This document shows positions 11,414-23,503 of a DNA stretch of 64,000 nt, one piece after another. Origin of the DNA: Knoxdaviesia capensis. Taxonomy: Eukaryota > Ascomycota > Sordariomycetes > Microascales > Gondwanamycetaceae. The stretch spans positions 1,607,565-1,671,564 of the forward strand of contig LNGK01000006.1 in NCBI GenBank assembly GCA_001510575.1, written 5' to 3'. A model generated the notes under the pieces. The model was not told the origin of the DNA. It made no database searches and saw only the letters and a program-made list of their open reading frames with translations. The translations under genes and the position numbers were made by a program. How positions within the stretch are numbered: position 1 is the first letter of the stretch; the number at the start of each line of letters is the position of its first letter.

Positions 11414-14171
11414 GACAGTGAAAGATGGATTGAGAAGCGGTCGAAGCTGGGGATTCAGATGATGCAATGACAACCGGGGTTGGGTTATCTTGAGTCAGAA
11501 GCTGGAGAAAGAGCTTGCAGCAGCTATGGAATGCAAAAGGCGGTGATGATGATGGCTATGGGAGGGCCGTGCTTGCTAAGGGATGCTGGGGGGGGGGGTG
11601 ACTAAACACCGAGGCTATTCGAGTTAAAATATGCCTGGAGAAGAGGACACAGGTAGATAGACAGCTGAGAATAACGAAGGCGTGGGGGGAGATGGAGTTG
11701 AGCTATGGTTGGTTAGTTGTTTATCCGCAGGAATATATGAATAGACCGGCAGTGAGCAGCAACATACATATAGACTGCGAGATACCAGGTCAGGCAAATA
11801 CAAGGAATCAAGGAGCCAGGCACAAAGAAGCAACAAGGCTATTAAGAAGTTCCCCCCAAAACAGGCCAATCTCAAGCAAGATGTGGACAGGTTTGGACAG
11901 GATGGAGGTGGATGGAAGGGAAAAGAAGGCACGAGAAGATACGGCCTCCCTCTTTTGAAAATGACGGGATGGGGGAAGAGAAAATTGGATGTGAGAGAGA
12001 CACAAGAGACAGACAATAGAGAGAGAGGGAGGGAGAGTGAGTGGGCGAGAGAAAGATACACAGACACACACACATACACACACACACACAAAAGTGAACA
12101 AGGTGTGGTTATCAAAATCCATCAAACTGGACAGGTGGTTGGAATTTCGTCAGGCCCCGCGAAAAAGCAGGGATAAAGCTCGGGTAAACGCAGCTGGCTG
12201 TGTGGGGTTTGAATATCTGGAAATCATCTGCATTTTGGTGCATCAGGAAGGAGCGAAGCAAGAGGCAGCCAGATAGTAGTGTGTCAGAGTCGGAAGCTGC
12301 TGATAGTGGCGTTTTGGTTGAGCGGCGCCACACCGTCAAGTACAGGATACATATACGGGGTAGGTAGGAAGTACTTAGGTACAGGCAAGCCAGTGTACTG
12401 TACACATGTACAACATGTACTTCGTGGCTGCGAAAAGGCATGCGGAAAGCGGGAATGTGCGCACTTGAGTCTACGAGTACATACCGCAAGTCGACGAGTT
12501 ACAGCGGCAGGACTGGACACACATTACACACGTAAGTGTGTGTGCGAAGCGGGGTCGTCACCAGCCACATATATGCGGGAGTCTGCATTTCATTTCATGC
12601 ATGTGTTCGTCTGCTCAAATGATTTCTTTTTCTTTTTCACTGCTGTGGTGGTGGACTGGTGGTCGGTCCCTTGCGCAGTTCAACCCCCTAAAAACCAAAC
12701 TGATGACCCTCAGACTCGTGGCAATATATTGATTGCCCTGGAACATCTGGGGGGAAACCACCCACGGCAACACTACTGTACATGTACTAAGGCTGGAGCT
12801 ACTACGCCTAGCTTCTTTACACGAAAAAGGGGACTTTCTCCTTTCAGCTCAGCCACACTTGGTGTGGCTATTCTGGGAATGGAGAGAACACGTAATATAT
12901 CAGGTATCCGGTTTCCCACAGCCCCCCTAAAACAGCCCTGGAGCATTCCTCAGCACTTCTATTTCCACGCTGAATACAGGGGACCGCCTCCACTAAACAG
13001 CCCCCCACCCCCCCCCGAACCGGTTCTGAGATTCGGGCCCGAGTACTAGCAAATTGATTTGGCAGATGCCGACTGACCGACTCCCGCCGATATTATCGCA
13101 TGCATGGCCATATGTTGCATTAATGTGTATGCACCGGCAGCAAGCAAAGCAAAAAACACGCAGGAATTCGTATAGGCAAGGAGGCCTCGACGGCCTGCAA
13201 AAGAGGCCGAATTTCCGGCTATGGAATCCGGGGGAGGATGCCAACGCGTGCGCAGGTTTTGCTCAAAATGACAGGATCAAACCATACGAGCTTTGATATG
13301 CTAATCCAAGTCAGAGAGAATGTGCCTGCCCGCCAGATAATTTAAATTCTTATTTTCCCGTCTCACGTCGCACCCTTTTCTGTCAGTCCAGAAAGCTGGC
13401 AAACAGAACATATGACAAGCTGAAACTCATGCCCTCGCTTTTTCCCTTTCGGCTTCTTATATATATCCTGTCTTTTCCCTTTGTCGTTTAGATTTCTCTT
13501 CTCTCATTTCCCGCTATAATTTCAGCTAGAAGACGAAGACCCTCTTAAAAAAACACCACCCAAATAAATTCTTATCAAGACTCCTCTCACCACCACCAAC
13601 CTCTTCGGCTGCCTCTCTGCTTCTTCTCTCTTCTTCCCCCTTTTTCTTCCTCCTCCCGTATCTTGCGACTCCAGCGCTCAACAGTCTCTCCAGTGTTCTT
13701 CCCTTCCGTCTTGTGATATTCCCGCTCCGGCCCGTTCTCTCGGACACGGCTCTCGACCTTTCTTCTCCGCGACTCTCACTGCCGTCGCCGTATTTCGTCC
13801 CGCGCATAGCCCTTCTCTCGCCGTTCTTCTCCGATAGTCTTCTGTCTTTCTTTTTCTTCTTGCTCTAATTCCCTCCTGGTCCCTGCCACCCACCCTACCA
13901 AAGCGGGAAAGACAATCAATTTTTTTTTATAAAAAAAACTCCCCGTCCACGATTTCCAAAAGAACAAGGTCCAGCTCCTGATCGCATCCAGTACCACCTT
14001 TCCAACACTTCGTTCCTGATCCACCCTTGTTGTTCCCATATCCGATCCCTCCAAATCGCCTCGCCCTCCATCTCGATCCTTCGCTGGTGCTTGTAAAGCC
14101 TTCTGTGGGCACCTCTGCTTCAATTTTTCCTTTCCTCTCTATTTTCATCCCCCCTACTGGAGTTCAGAATT
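11414..14171. other. Divergent promoter region between SEC24 and the 96-residue membrane protein
   Basis: A 2.8-kb divergent spacer. Near SEC24 the plus strand is purine-rich, so the SEC24 sense strand is pyrimidine-rich. A TGAGTCA site lies at 11491-11497, 78 bases before the SEC24 ATG. A (CA)n run lies at 12063-12092. From about 13480 to 14160 the plus strand is strongly CT-rich, leading into the next gene. A 256-codon open frame at 12279-13049 has no recognisable domain and is not called. Confidence 0.55.
12063..12092. repeat. (CA)n microsatellite
   Basis: A CA dinucleotide run of about 30 bases with one interruption, in the SEC24 upstream region. Confidence 0.85.
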
Positions 14172-15036
14172 ATGGCTTGGGGCAAGCAGTCAAGAGCAAG
14201 GTTAGTGAGCCATCGTTTTTATTTCACATGCCGGTGAATCTTTTTCTATTTTATTTGCCCCCGGAAGAAAAGAAAAAAAAAGGTCCCTTGGTTGAGACCC
14301 CCCTCCTTTGCCTCTTCCTTATCGCATGCCCCTTATCTATCGACTGCAAGTCTGCAACTGTGGCGCTACTCCCAGGATTCAGCTCCTCATGCTTGTCCTC
14401 GGACTTTTGAGACAAGCTTGAAGATCTGAGTCTTGAGGAACAAAAAAAAACAAAAGAAAAAAGAAGAGAGCACATGGATTCTTGAGAAGTATCTTGGAAG
14501 ACCTCAGTGGAGTGGAGGAGGACTTGGGGTTCGGTTAAAAAAACATTCTCAACGCCCAGGTTCATGCCCGCATGTTACCCTATAAAGCCCCCAATGTTGC
14601 TGCATCAGGCACAAGACCTTGTCTCACCCCGATTCCATATGTTTCCACGTCTCCGTATATAAACTCTCTGTAATCCTGTACCCACCACTAACATTCGCCT
14701 CACAGCCAACTGGTTCCTCTATTCATCCTCGCCCTCGTGGTTGGTGCTGTAGGATGGGTTCTGTACCAGATCTATCTGACCTCGGAAGAGGTGCAGAAGG
14801 CTGCCACCAAGAAGATGGAGAAGAAGCACGTCCGTATCACCAAAGGCGGTGTCCGTGTCGGCGTGAAGGACGTTGGCAAGGAGAAACAGGTCGACAAGAC
14901 CCAGAAGTGGGTGGTCAAGGCCTGGAACTTGAGTGGGAACTCTCTGGATAAGTACGTTTCTTCCATGGCGCCCCCTATGCTGTGTGCTGGTCCTCCGTAC
15001 TGACTTCTCTATCATCACAGGCCGAAGAAGAATTAG
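14172..15036 (+). CDS. 96-residue single-pass membrane protein
   Basis: This gene is split into a 29-nt first exon (14172-14200), a 246-nt middle exon (14706-14951) and a 16-nt last exon (15021-15036), so no single open frame shows it. The joins restore frame exactly: exon 1 encodes MAWGKQSRA, exon 2 begins SQLVPLFILALVVGAVGWVL, and exon 3 gives PKKN and stop. The first intron is 505 nt (GTTAGT to CACAG) and the second is 69 nt (GTACGT to CACAG). Residues 11-31 form one hydrophobic segment, followed by YLTSEEVQKAATKKMEKK and a basic tail, consistent with a small anchored protein. I recall similar small uncharacterised proteins in other filamentous ascomycetes but cannot give a function. A long CT-rich tract precedes the ATG, as expected for a transcribed leader. 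Confidence 0.72.
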
Positions 15037-16008
15037 TAATAGATACCCCCTCAAAGAGATATCAAATCCGACCTTCTGCTCAGCCAGCCTGAGGCCCTCA
15101 GGACTGACGAACTCAGCTGGACCATGATTGTAGCATGGGCCTTCTTTTCGGAAACTAGACGCAGTACGAGGCCGGATTCCTTCGGTTTTTCTCTCTTCTC
15201 TGCGTGCTTTTCTTTTTCTCTTTTTTATACCCGCGCCCCATTTCTAGCACACGATAATCATATTTTGTGAGTTTGAAAGGGGGAATATATATCTTACGGA
15301 CATGGCGTGTGTAAGTGCGTTCGGAAAGCGGCACGGTTATTCTTCCTCTCTGATGAAATGATAATGAAAAAAAAAAGTTCTTAACTTTGCCATGCGTGTG
15401 TGAGATTGTGAGTGTTTGTGAATGGCTGGTCATGTACGGGAACATCGATACGAAACCGGTGGAATTCTTTTCTCTGTATCTAGATGAGCGAGCAATGAGT
15501 GAAAGAAGCCGAAAAGAAAAATAGAAGATCTAACCAGTGCCTGTTCCCAAAGTTTCAGTGCACCAGGATGAAGAAATCCAGAGAGAGAGAGAGAGAGAAA
15601 AGAAAAAGAATGGAGAGCACACGATGTTCCCAACACCTCCTCATGACAACGAAGAAAAAAAGACAAGAACTATGACCAGAACCAATAAAGCCAGATACTC
15701 CTTCCCCCCAGGCACTTTTAACCAGACGCAAGAAAAGAAATCAGAACAGGAAGAAAACAAAAAAGAGAAAAAGCTATGATCGGAAAAAACAAAACAAAAA
15801 GGTGATAGAGCCACATAGATAGATACTCCTCTTGTCTCGTCTATCTCCTGGTTTCTCGGTGTGCTCTGTAACTGCGTATGTCTCCATGTCCGGACTCGTA
15901 ACTAAACTATCCCTCTCGCGCACGAAGCCAAACCACCACATCTATGGCACCAAAAAATAAATAAAGAAAAGACAAGTCCTGGAACGCAACGAGTCCAGAC
16001 TACTTGCT
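15037..16008. other. Convergent 3' intergenic region
   Basis: About 1 kb between the 96-residue protein gene and the end of MSN5, which face each other. It holds probable 3' UTRs, a (GA)n run at 15580-15598 and A-rich stretches. No gene is supported. Confidence 0.55.
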
Positions 16009-18363
16009 TCACGCCCCCTCAAAAAGCGACGCCACAGCATCCAGCCCGGGCGGCGACACGCCCCGCTGAATCTGCCCGGCCGCGGCCCCGTCCGCCGCAC
16101 CCCGCGGCAAGAATGACGGCCCGCCCTCGGGCGCCTTCATGAACTCCTGCGCCATCTTCGACCGCCCATTCGCCTTGCGCCGCCCCGTCGCCGCCGCCGA
16201 CCCAAACGGATCGACCGACGCCGGCAGCCGCCCCATCTCCGCCACGCTGACGCCCTTCAGATCCTTCAGCATGTCCAGCACAATCGACCGCTGCATGCGC
16301 CCGTGCACATCCGGCCGCGCCATGAACTCGCCCAGCTTGCCCAGCTCCGCCTGCGAGATGCCCGGCAGCGACAGCATCACCGCCGCCGGCGTCTCCGTCA
16401 CCGGCCCAAAGTACACGATGATCGACGCAATCAGCACCGCCAGCTCCTTCTGCAGGTCGACAAAGTACGCGTCGTTGAACGACGTCAGGCACGCCTTGAG
16501 CACCTCCGACGACATGTACTCGCAGATCCCCTGCACCACGTCCGCCGGCATCAGCTGCGCGTCGGCTGCCTGCTGCTCGTCCAAGGTCCGTGTCTTGATA
16601 TTTCCGCGGTTGGGGTGATTCTGCCGGATCTCGGGAATCACCGTCTTGAGAACCCGAAGCACGTAGCTACAGCATCGAGTGTCCTTCATGCGGATAGCGT
16701 GGGTACAGAAAACCAGAAGCGGCTCGACGATCTGCTGTTGAACCAAACAGAATCGGCGAAGCGTAGTGGCGCCCGGGGTTGTGGAGGTGGCTATCACATG
16801 GTTAGCACTTTGAGTCACTAGTTCTGGACGCAAAACTTTGGCATTTCTACCGGAGTTTTGAGACTTACCCCGCTTGGTGGGATCCAGGAAATCTGCGATC
16901 ATAACGACAGCTGTATACGTGACCTGGCGAAGAATGCTCTCCGCCTTCATTTCCTCCGTTAGTTCGTCGCTCGCCGCATTCACCGTCTGCCGATCAGCCA
17001 GCTTAGCCCACTCGGAGCTGATTTTGGCATCCATCTGCCGGAAGCACGATTCAAGTAGCGGCGGCAAGAAATGCTGCCACGACACCGGCGGGCAGTCATC
17101 CACGAGGTAGCGGACAAGGTTCAGGAGGTTGACTTGCTGGTGGGCAGACAGGTAGATCGAGTCGGTGAACAGCGCGTTGGACAACGGCTGCGGCAGGTCG
17201 GCAAAGCCGTAAAACTGCATTTCTAGGCGACTTAGGCAGTAGATGGTCGCGTAGCACGTCTCGCGAGCAAACCGGACCGTACCGCGGATCGTCGAGCAAA
17301 GACCCTCTAGGGTTCCTTTCTTGTCCATAACCCGTGTGTAGAAGTCGTCTTTGCTACCTTCCGAGATGCCTGCCTGCCAGAATCTATCGCTCAAGACCCG
17401 GTTAACCACCGGCTGCATATCGGTAGGCAGACCGGCCCAGTTTGCGGGGTTGTGGGACGCATGAGCATGACTTAGGAGTTGAAGCAGATACGGGAGAATC
17501 GACGGCAGGCTCTGCTTCCAGAGGGCCAAGGTTGCATCGAATGCCTTGGAATCCTTCTCAACCTTTTCCACTGAGAATGCGAGGAAAGACTTAGTAGCCC
17601 GAAGAGGTAGCAGCTTGAGCCGGTCTTCCAACTCCTGCTGGATGGCCAGTCCTTCCGCATCCAAGGCATAGTCTCCCCATTCCCGGACTTCATGAACCCG
17701 TCGGGTTGCTAGGTACCGCTGCGCCTTGTCCAGCGCCATTAGTTCGCAGAATCCTTGGTATGAGGATATTGCGTTGATTAGTTGGGCGTCTTGCCACTGC
17801 GCAGTGACGGGGTCGATGAAGGACTTGAGCTTTTCCAGCTTCGCGGGCAAGTCTAGTCGGGTAGTTCGGTGAATAATGATAAACAGGAAGCTTCGGTAGG
17901 CAACCGAGCGCTTCTCGTCCAGAGTTCCGGACGCTAAGATCTCGTCGACTCGGTTGGCAATGTTGTCGTAAACATCAAGAAGATGGTCGGGGACTTTGGC
18001 AGCCAACCGTTGCAGTTCCAACATGCTTTCCGACTGCAGGTCCTTGATGGACTCGTTGTACGCACGGTAATCCGGTTGGGCCGCGGGCCAGGTCATTAGA
18101 ATGTGCTCGAGAACCTTCAGCATGAACGTGCCGTTTCTATCCAAGGCAGTTGTCGAGAAGGCAACAAGGAGTTGCAGAACCCTCTTGCGAATTTGAGGAT
18201 CCTATCCATGAGAGGAAAGTGGTTAGAAGGGCGTGTGAATACCGGGGAACCAAATCTATCTTACCTCGAAGCTCATATCCAGTAGTTTCAAACCCCAAGA
18301 CTCGAGATAGTTCTCCAAGCCCTCTCTCTATACGTTAAATCGTTGATTAGTATAACCGAGTTT

Positions 18364-18401
<38 letters not shown>

Positions 18402-20436
18402 CCCTCTCCCGGGTTACACGTGTGCTTACTGTTTCGCGGGCGATATGACCAGGGGCGTCAGCGCGCAGGGATCGCGCCTTGATATAGCCTTTCAAAGCAG
18501 CCTCAATAACGGTAAAGTGGGTGTCTACACGTAGAACAGGCATGGAGGTTTTGGAATAGTTTTGGACTGTGACGTAGAAAGAGATGACACGGTGGTGTTA
18601 GTGAGGTACTGAAACTGTAGTGAGCCGAGACACCGCTGCTGAACAGCAAAGGTGCAACTTACCGGTGGGCTGAGGATCAGTGTCATAGAGGTGTTGCAGA
18701 ACCTCCTCTGTCGACCGAAGAATATGCTCGAAGGCTTCCGACAGCTTGCGCTGGACGATTGCCTCGATGACCTGGGCACTATATCTCCGGTAGTTTCCGA
18801 GAAATGCGTGCCGCTCGGGGATGCTCTCGGTGTCTTCAACGAGGAAGAGGTAGGTAGGGTCCTCGCAATCGTCGGGGAGACTCTCGTAACGCAGTTGCCG
18901 CGCACTACATATTTGCAGCAACGAGCCGACGATTTCAGGGGTATTAACGGCATTAGGACCGATTATGCGATTATTAAGGAGACGGGTCCATGAAACAAGA
19001 ACGGGAATAGAAACGACCAGGCTCGGGCTCTGGACCACCTGGAGAAGAAGACGTAGGAATCCGTCGATGTCGGCGCTCTGCGGGACGGTGGCGAAACGAG
19101 AGTCGAGATAGTTTCCGAGGCACGATAGCATCTATTGGTCGATTGACGTGATGTTAGAAGACGGGACGATATACATAGCTGTGTGAAGGGGCGCAAAATG
19201 TCTCCGGTGGCCACGAGGAGACTCCGGGCATCGGCCATAGAATGTGCAAGCAAGTCAAGGCATACCTCTGAGAACTTTTTGGCAAACTGGTACTTGTCGG
19301 GGTCGATATCGTCGGCGGTCACGGCCGACCACTCGGAGAGTCTGCGGCAAAGATCGACCATGGTGCTCTCGAACATGGGCACGACCAATGACTGAAAGTC
19401 GGCGTCGAGGAGATTGCTTCGGCAATACAAGGCGTGGAGCGCGTCGAGGGCAGCCTAAAAGAAGGAAAGCAGGCCAAAAGTTAGAATTACACGAAAGCCG
19501 CTGAAACCAGACTGAGTGTGTGGGTGCACCAGGAAAGCAGGCGAAGAAGGGTAGGGGCAAACAGACTAGACTAACCTTTTGGACGGCAACCTGCGGTGAA
19601 GCCAGACAGTTACACAAAGCCTGAATAGCCCCCGAGGCGGAAATGGCGATGGGAATGGCCCACGGCACCATGGAAGCAATAACAGCCAGAGCTCTCACAG
19701 CACACGAGCGCACTTCGGCGTTCGTCTGCAGATCAGCGTTTAGGCACTGGTTCAAAAGCTCGCTGGTGCGCACCAGCCACCCCTCGTCACCGAACCGCAC
19801 CTCGGGGCCCTGCTGGCGGTTGGGGAACGATTGCGACAGGACGGCGGCCGGGGTGAAAATTTCAACGCACGCCTTGCTGAGCACGGTGTCGCGAACAGCC
19901 ACCACCGGGTCGTCGCCGTTGAAGATCTCCTCCGAAAGGGACTCCAGGATGTACAGTACAAGCTCTTTGTGGGCCAGAGAGTCGCTGCCCTGCCACAGCT
20001 TGACCATCATTTCGTCCATATTCATCCACGTATCAGCCCACGTCCGTTTCGCCAGATCAACCCACACCTGGGCGGTCTTGTTCCGCAGAAACAGCGGATC
20101 ATCGATCGAGAGTGCCTGGCACAGCTGCAAGACCCAGTCCTGCACGGCGGCAGCCTGGTCGGGGTTGTAGGAGGTCCATTTGTGGGCAATGGCAAACTGG
20201 AGGGTCGAGAGAGCGTAGTGGCGCACAACCACCGGCTGCGACTTGTCGGAGGCAAGCAGAAAGCCCTGGTACGGGGCTTCGTCCGAGTTCTTGACCTGCT
20301 CGAGGAAGGCTTGGGCATTCTGACGCGAGTCGTTCGTCGAGTACGGATCGTGTACGACCTTCAGCGCCTCGTGGATCCGGGGGAGGAAGTTATCAGTGCC
20401 AGCGTTGGCCGACCCGTTGACAGTGGGGGCCGCCAT
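16009..20436 (-). CDS. MSN5: Exportin-5/Msn5 family karyopherin
   Basis: Seven exons (19576-20436, 19266-19454, 18663-19131, 18430-18566, 18265-18327, 16869-18201, 16009-16790) join in frame to 1277 residues, near the yeast Msn5 length of about 1220. The N-terminus carries an importin-beta-type region (FLEQVKNS, QPVVVRHYALSTLQFAI, VLYILESLSEEIF) and the rest is HEAT-repeat-like helices. Msn5 with Ran-GTP exports phosphorylated transcription factors from the nucleus and imports some cargoes; exportin-5 carries small RNAs in animals. The start is the only in-frame ATG, in good context, before MAAPTVNGSANAG. The 63-nt fifth exon encodes REGLENYLESWGLKLLDMSFE, 21 residues. Two introns are odd: the one at 18328-18429 holds a GT/AT microsatellite, and the one at 16791-16868 is 78 nt with no stop. 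The C-terminus is Ala/Gly-rich. Confidence 0.92.
18364..18401. repeat. Compound (AC)n(AT)n microsatellite inside an MSN5 intron
   Basis: On the plus strand an AC run passes directly into an AT run. It lies inside the 102-nt intron 18328-18429 of MSN5 and takes up over a third of it. On the gene strand a TACTAATC branch-like site follows it before the acceptor. Confidence 0.9.
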
Positions 20437-21273
20437 TGCGGCTGGAGATCGTATTGGCAGTCTCCCAAGAATACACGACAATAGGCGATTGAAGCAGTAA
20501 GGGACCAGAGGATGGGTGGCGATGATAACGTAAACAAGGAACGAGAAATTGATAGATAGGAAAGCAAAATAGGAGAGATGAAGAATAGACTAATCGAGGA
20601 AGAAACACACAAAAGGAAAAAAAAAAGGGGGGGGGGATCTTTTTATGAAGAAGGGAGCTGGATGGATGGAGTTGGATGTGTGAGATTTTCGGAAAAGGAA
20701 GGGACAAAAAAAACCCGGTAATAGGAAGAAGAAAAGCACAGTCATAGGAATATATCGTGTCGGTCTAAATAGGCGCCGCATGTTCACCTTTGGCAGGCAA
20801 CGGCTTAATAAGGGGGACCCTTTGGCAGCTGAGAGACCTACAGTTGGGCGCGCTGGGGTGTCCCCGTTACAGCACGTCGACGCCTGGGGCAAAACCTCGG
20901 GCGTCGTACTTTTAGGGGTGTTCAACTTTTCTACTGGCGGGCGGATTTATTGCTGAACCAGCCTGCTGATAAAGAGAGACATCTCCGAGTACAGATGACA
21001 CGAGAGGAACCACGTTTTTACGGAAAAGAAAAAAGATGTGACGAAGTCTTGGTGTAGCAGGAGATTTACATGTACACAGGTCTGGCACAGCAAATGAAAA
21101 TTTTGTCTGGGTGTGTCTGAGAAATGAGGCTGTAGCAGCCTGGTTTTGCTGGGCTGGCTTAAATCAGGTCTGATGCTCCCCGCCTCCAAGCGTCGAACCT
21201 CACCGCTACGCCTGGGTTAAACCCTAGGTGCGGGGTTTGGTACGGGTGCTGTCCTCCCGGTTTCTCGGCTCGA
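20437..21273. other. MSN5 upstream region and DPH7 3' side
   Basis: An 837-bp spacer in tandem orientation: upstream of MSN5 and downstream of DPH7. It contains an A-run joined to a G-run near 20616-20637 and a telobox-like AAACCCTA at about 21219. No gene is supported. Confidence 0.5.
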
Positions 21274-22622
21274 CTAAAACTCGGCATTCCACGAACACAA
21301 GAGCTTGTCGTAAAAGCTGGTGGAAAACACTCGGCGTTTTTGCCGGTTGCCCCGTTTACCGTCTCCGGCGTTTGTCCCCGCCACGGCGGCAGGCGACATG
21401 TCCGAGCCGTAGTTCATGGATTTGTGCTCCTCAAACCGCGTGAGCACCGCTATCTTCCAGTCGCTTCCATCGCGAACATCTCCCGTCACCTGCAACACAA
21501 ATGCGCCAGCGTGCATGCAGGATGCCAGAATCACGAAGCGACACGTGTCGGCGTTTCCGGCGCGGTTCGCATCCAGCACCTTCAACCGCCACACACCGCC
21601 ACCAGCATTGAATTCGGCGAGCAGGCGGCACTGCTTCATGCCGTAGGTCTCGTGCGGATACCCAATTGCAAAGATGCGGAACGTGTCGTCGTAGCTCCCT
21701 GTGGCCACCACCATGGACGAATCTGCGAGCCGCACGTTTAGCGGGAGAATGGACGTGATTCCTGCGCCGTGTTGGTTCTTCACCGAGATGGTCGGGAATG
21801 GGTACCGTATCGATATGCTATTGGTGGTGTCTGTGGCCATGGCACAGCACGTGTACCGCAGAACGGCGTCGTCTCCCCCGGAAAACATCACAAACGTGTC
21901 TTCGTCGTCTTCCGCCCCAGACCAGCGCTCCACCGGGGTCATTGCCACAAACCACGCCTCCAGCGAGTTTGCCACCGGAACTTCGTGTGTCTCCGCGATT
22001 TGGAAGGTTTCCAGGTCTATGCGCGCCAACCTTACCGACCCTGACGAAGTGGTGATGGCCAACACATTCTCTTTCGTTGCGTGCCAGGCACAGAGAAGAA
22101 ACAGCGTCTCCTCGTTCTGGTCTTCAAAGGTGCTGGTGCCTAGAAGCTGGAGATGCTCCTCAGGTCTCGGTGACGACACAACCAGTCGGTGAATGGCTAG
22201 AATCCCTGTACTGGATACCGAAGCGAGGATGTCCCCCCTGTCTGTGCCGGGGTGGAAATGGAGGTCGAAGACTGCCCATGGCTGGGGGAATGCGGCCAGC
22301 AGTGTTCTGCACTGGGTGCCAGACTGTCAGTTCATGACCAGTATGTGAAACTGTATGAAAGTGTATCTCACGTAGATGTATCTTCCGATCCGGCGCTGAA
22401 CACTAGGATGCTGCCTCGCCGTTCTTGTGTTTGTTTCGCCGACGGCTCGGCGCTTTGGTCCTCCTGCTCCGTGTCGTCTTCATCAACCGTCGACTCTTGC
22501 GGTCTCTCCAGTTGATAAGTTCCCACCACAAAATATGTCGGGTAGGCTGGGCTGAACTCGATACAGCTTGGAGGGAGTTCGAGAATCTGTGATTCCACCG
22601 AAGATACGGAGACTTCGGCCAT
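21274..22622 (-). CDS. DPH7: WD-repeat diphthine methylesterase Dph7 (WDR85/Rrt2)
   Basis: Two exons (22372-22622 and 21274-22306) with a 65-nt intron (GTGAGA to TGCAG) encode 427 residues. The family pattern is clear: an N-terminal CIEFSP...FVVGTYQL block, a Gln/Glu/Ser-rich acidic insert (about residues 41-65), then WD-type repeats including FDLHFHP, FMFSGGDDAVLRYTC-like and VATGSYDDTFRIF, ending in STSFYDKLLCSWN. Dph7 removes the methyl group from methylated diphthine on elongation factor 2 so that Dph6 can complete diphthamide. That function comes from the family. The start ATG opens MAEVSVSSVESQILELPPSC. Of the possible acceptors after the intron, only the TGCAG at 22307-22311 keeps the frame. 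Confidence 0.87.
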
Positions 22623-23503
22623 GGCTGGATCTTCGGGTGTTGGTGTGATGAAGGGAAAGAATTTTATGGTGGGGTTAGGAACCGGATTGTCTTAAACGCC
22701 CAAGCTACAGGCAGGTGCCAGCTAAAGTTGTCAGGGGAGCTAGAAGGCTTGGATGGCCCACTCACCACGGCCGACCTCGCTATCCGCGCATGTTCCCGGG
22801 GAGAGCGTGCGCTATAAGTAAAATTCCGTCTCTCGCTCGCCCGGATCACAACGTGGCATAGCTTGTACGCGGCTGGCATCGAAGCTGGAGTCACGGAGAT
22901 GCATCAGTACTACTGTTTGATATAGCCCGAGCTTCCACAATTGAAACGGGTGTTCCTGATTCTCTTCCAGAAACTCTACTCATATATTTTATTCATTAGG
23001 CTAACCTTCGTGTACATACTGTAAGTACCTATACTACTGCTCCCTCCCATGCGGTTGATTGATTCCAGGACTGAGTTTGCACATACTATGCTTTCTTTTA
23101 TCTTTTTGCTTTTTAAGAACGTGGCTTTCACTTCCTTTTTCCTCCTGTTATTCTAGGCAGCTATCATCCCTCCTTCCTCCTGCCTTACCTCTGCTGTGAC
23201 CTCTTATCTATCACTCACAATCACAGTAGTATCACGTCAAGACACTGTCGAAGGCTCTTTTTTTCTTTTTTTACTGGTTCCGGAGGCTACCCCCGACCCT
23301 TGCTTCTGATCCAGGATATGATTTTAAGGCTTATCCTATGTCACATAAAGATCCCCTTGAACCCCCAGCTTTTCTCATGATCAGACTTTAAAAGCGTTGC
23401 CCTGCCTCTATCTCCTAAAAACACCAGGTATTCGACTTTTGGTCTCAACTAAAATGGAGTGAAGCTTTTCCCTGATCAAAACTTGACATATGCACAACCC
23501 ATC
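22623..23503. other. Divergent promoter region between DPH7 and the DUF1917 gene
   Basis: An 881-bp divergent spacer. It shows T-rich and CT-rich segments leading to the plus-strand gene, and one TACTGTA copy near 23017. I see no gene or RNA in it. Confidence 0.5.
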
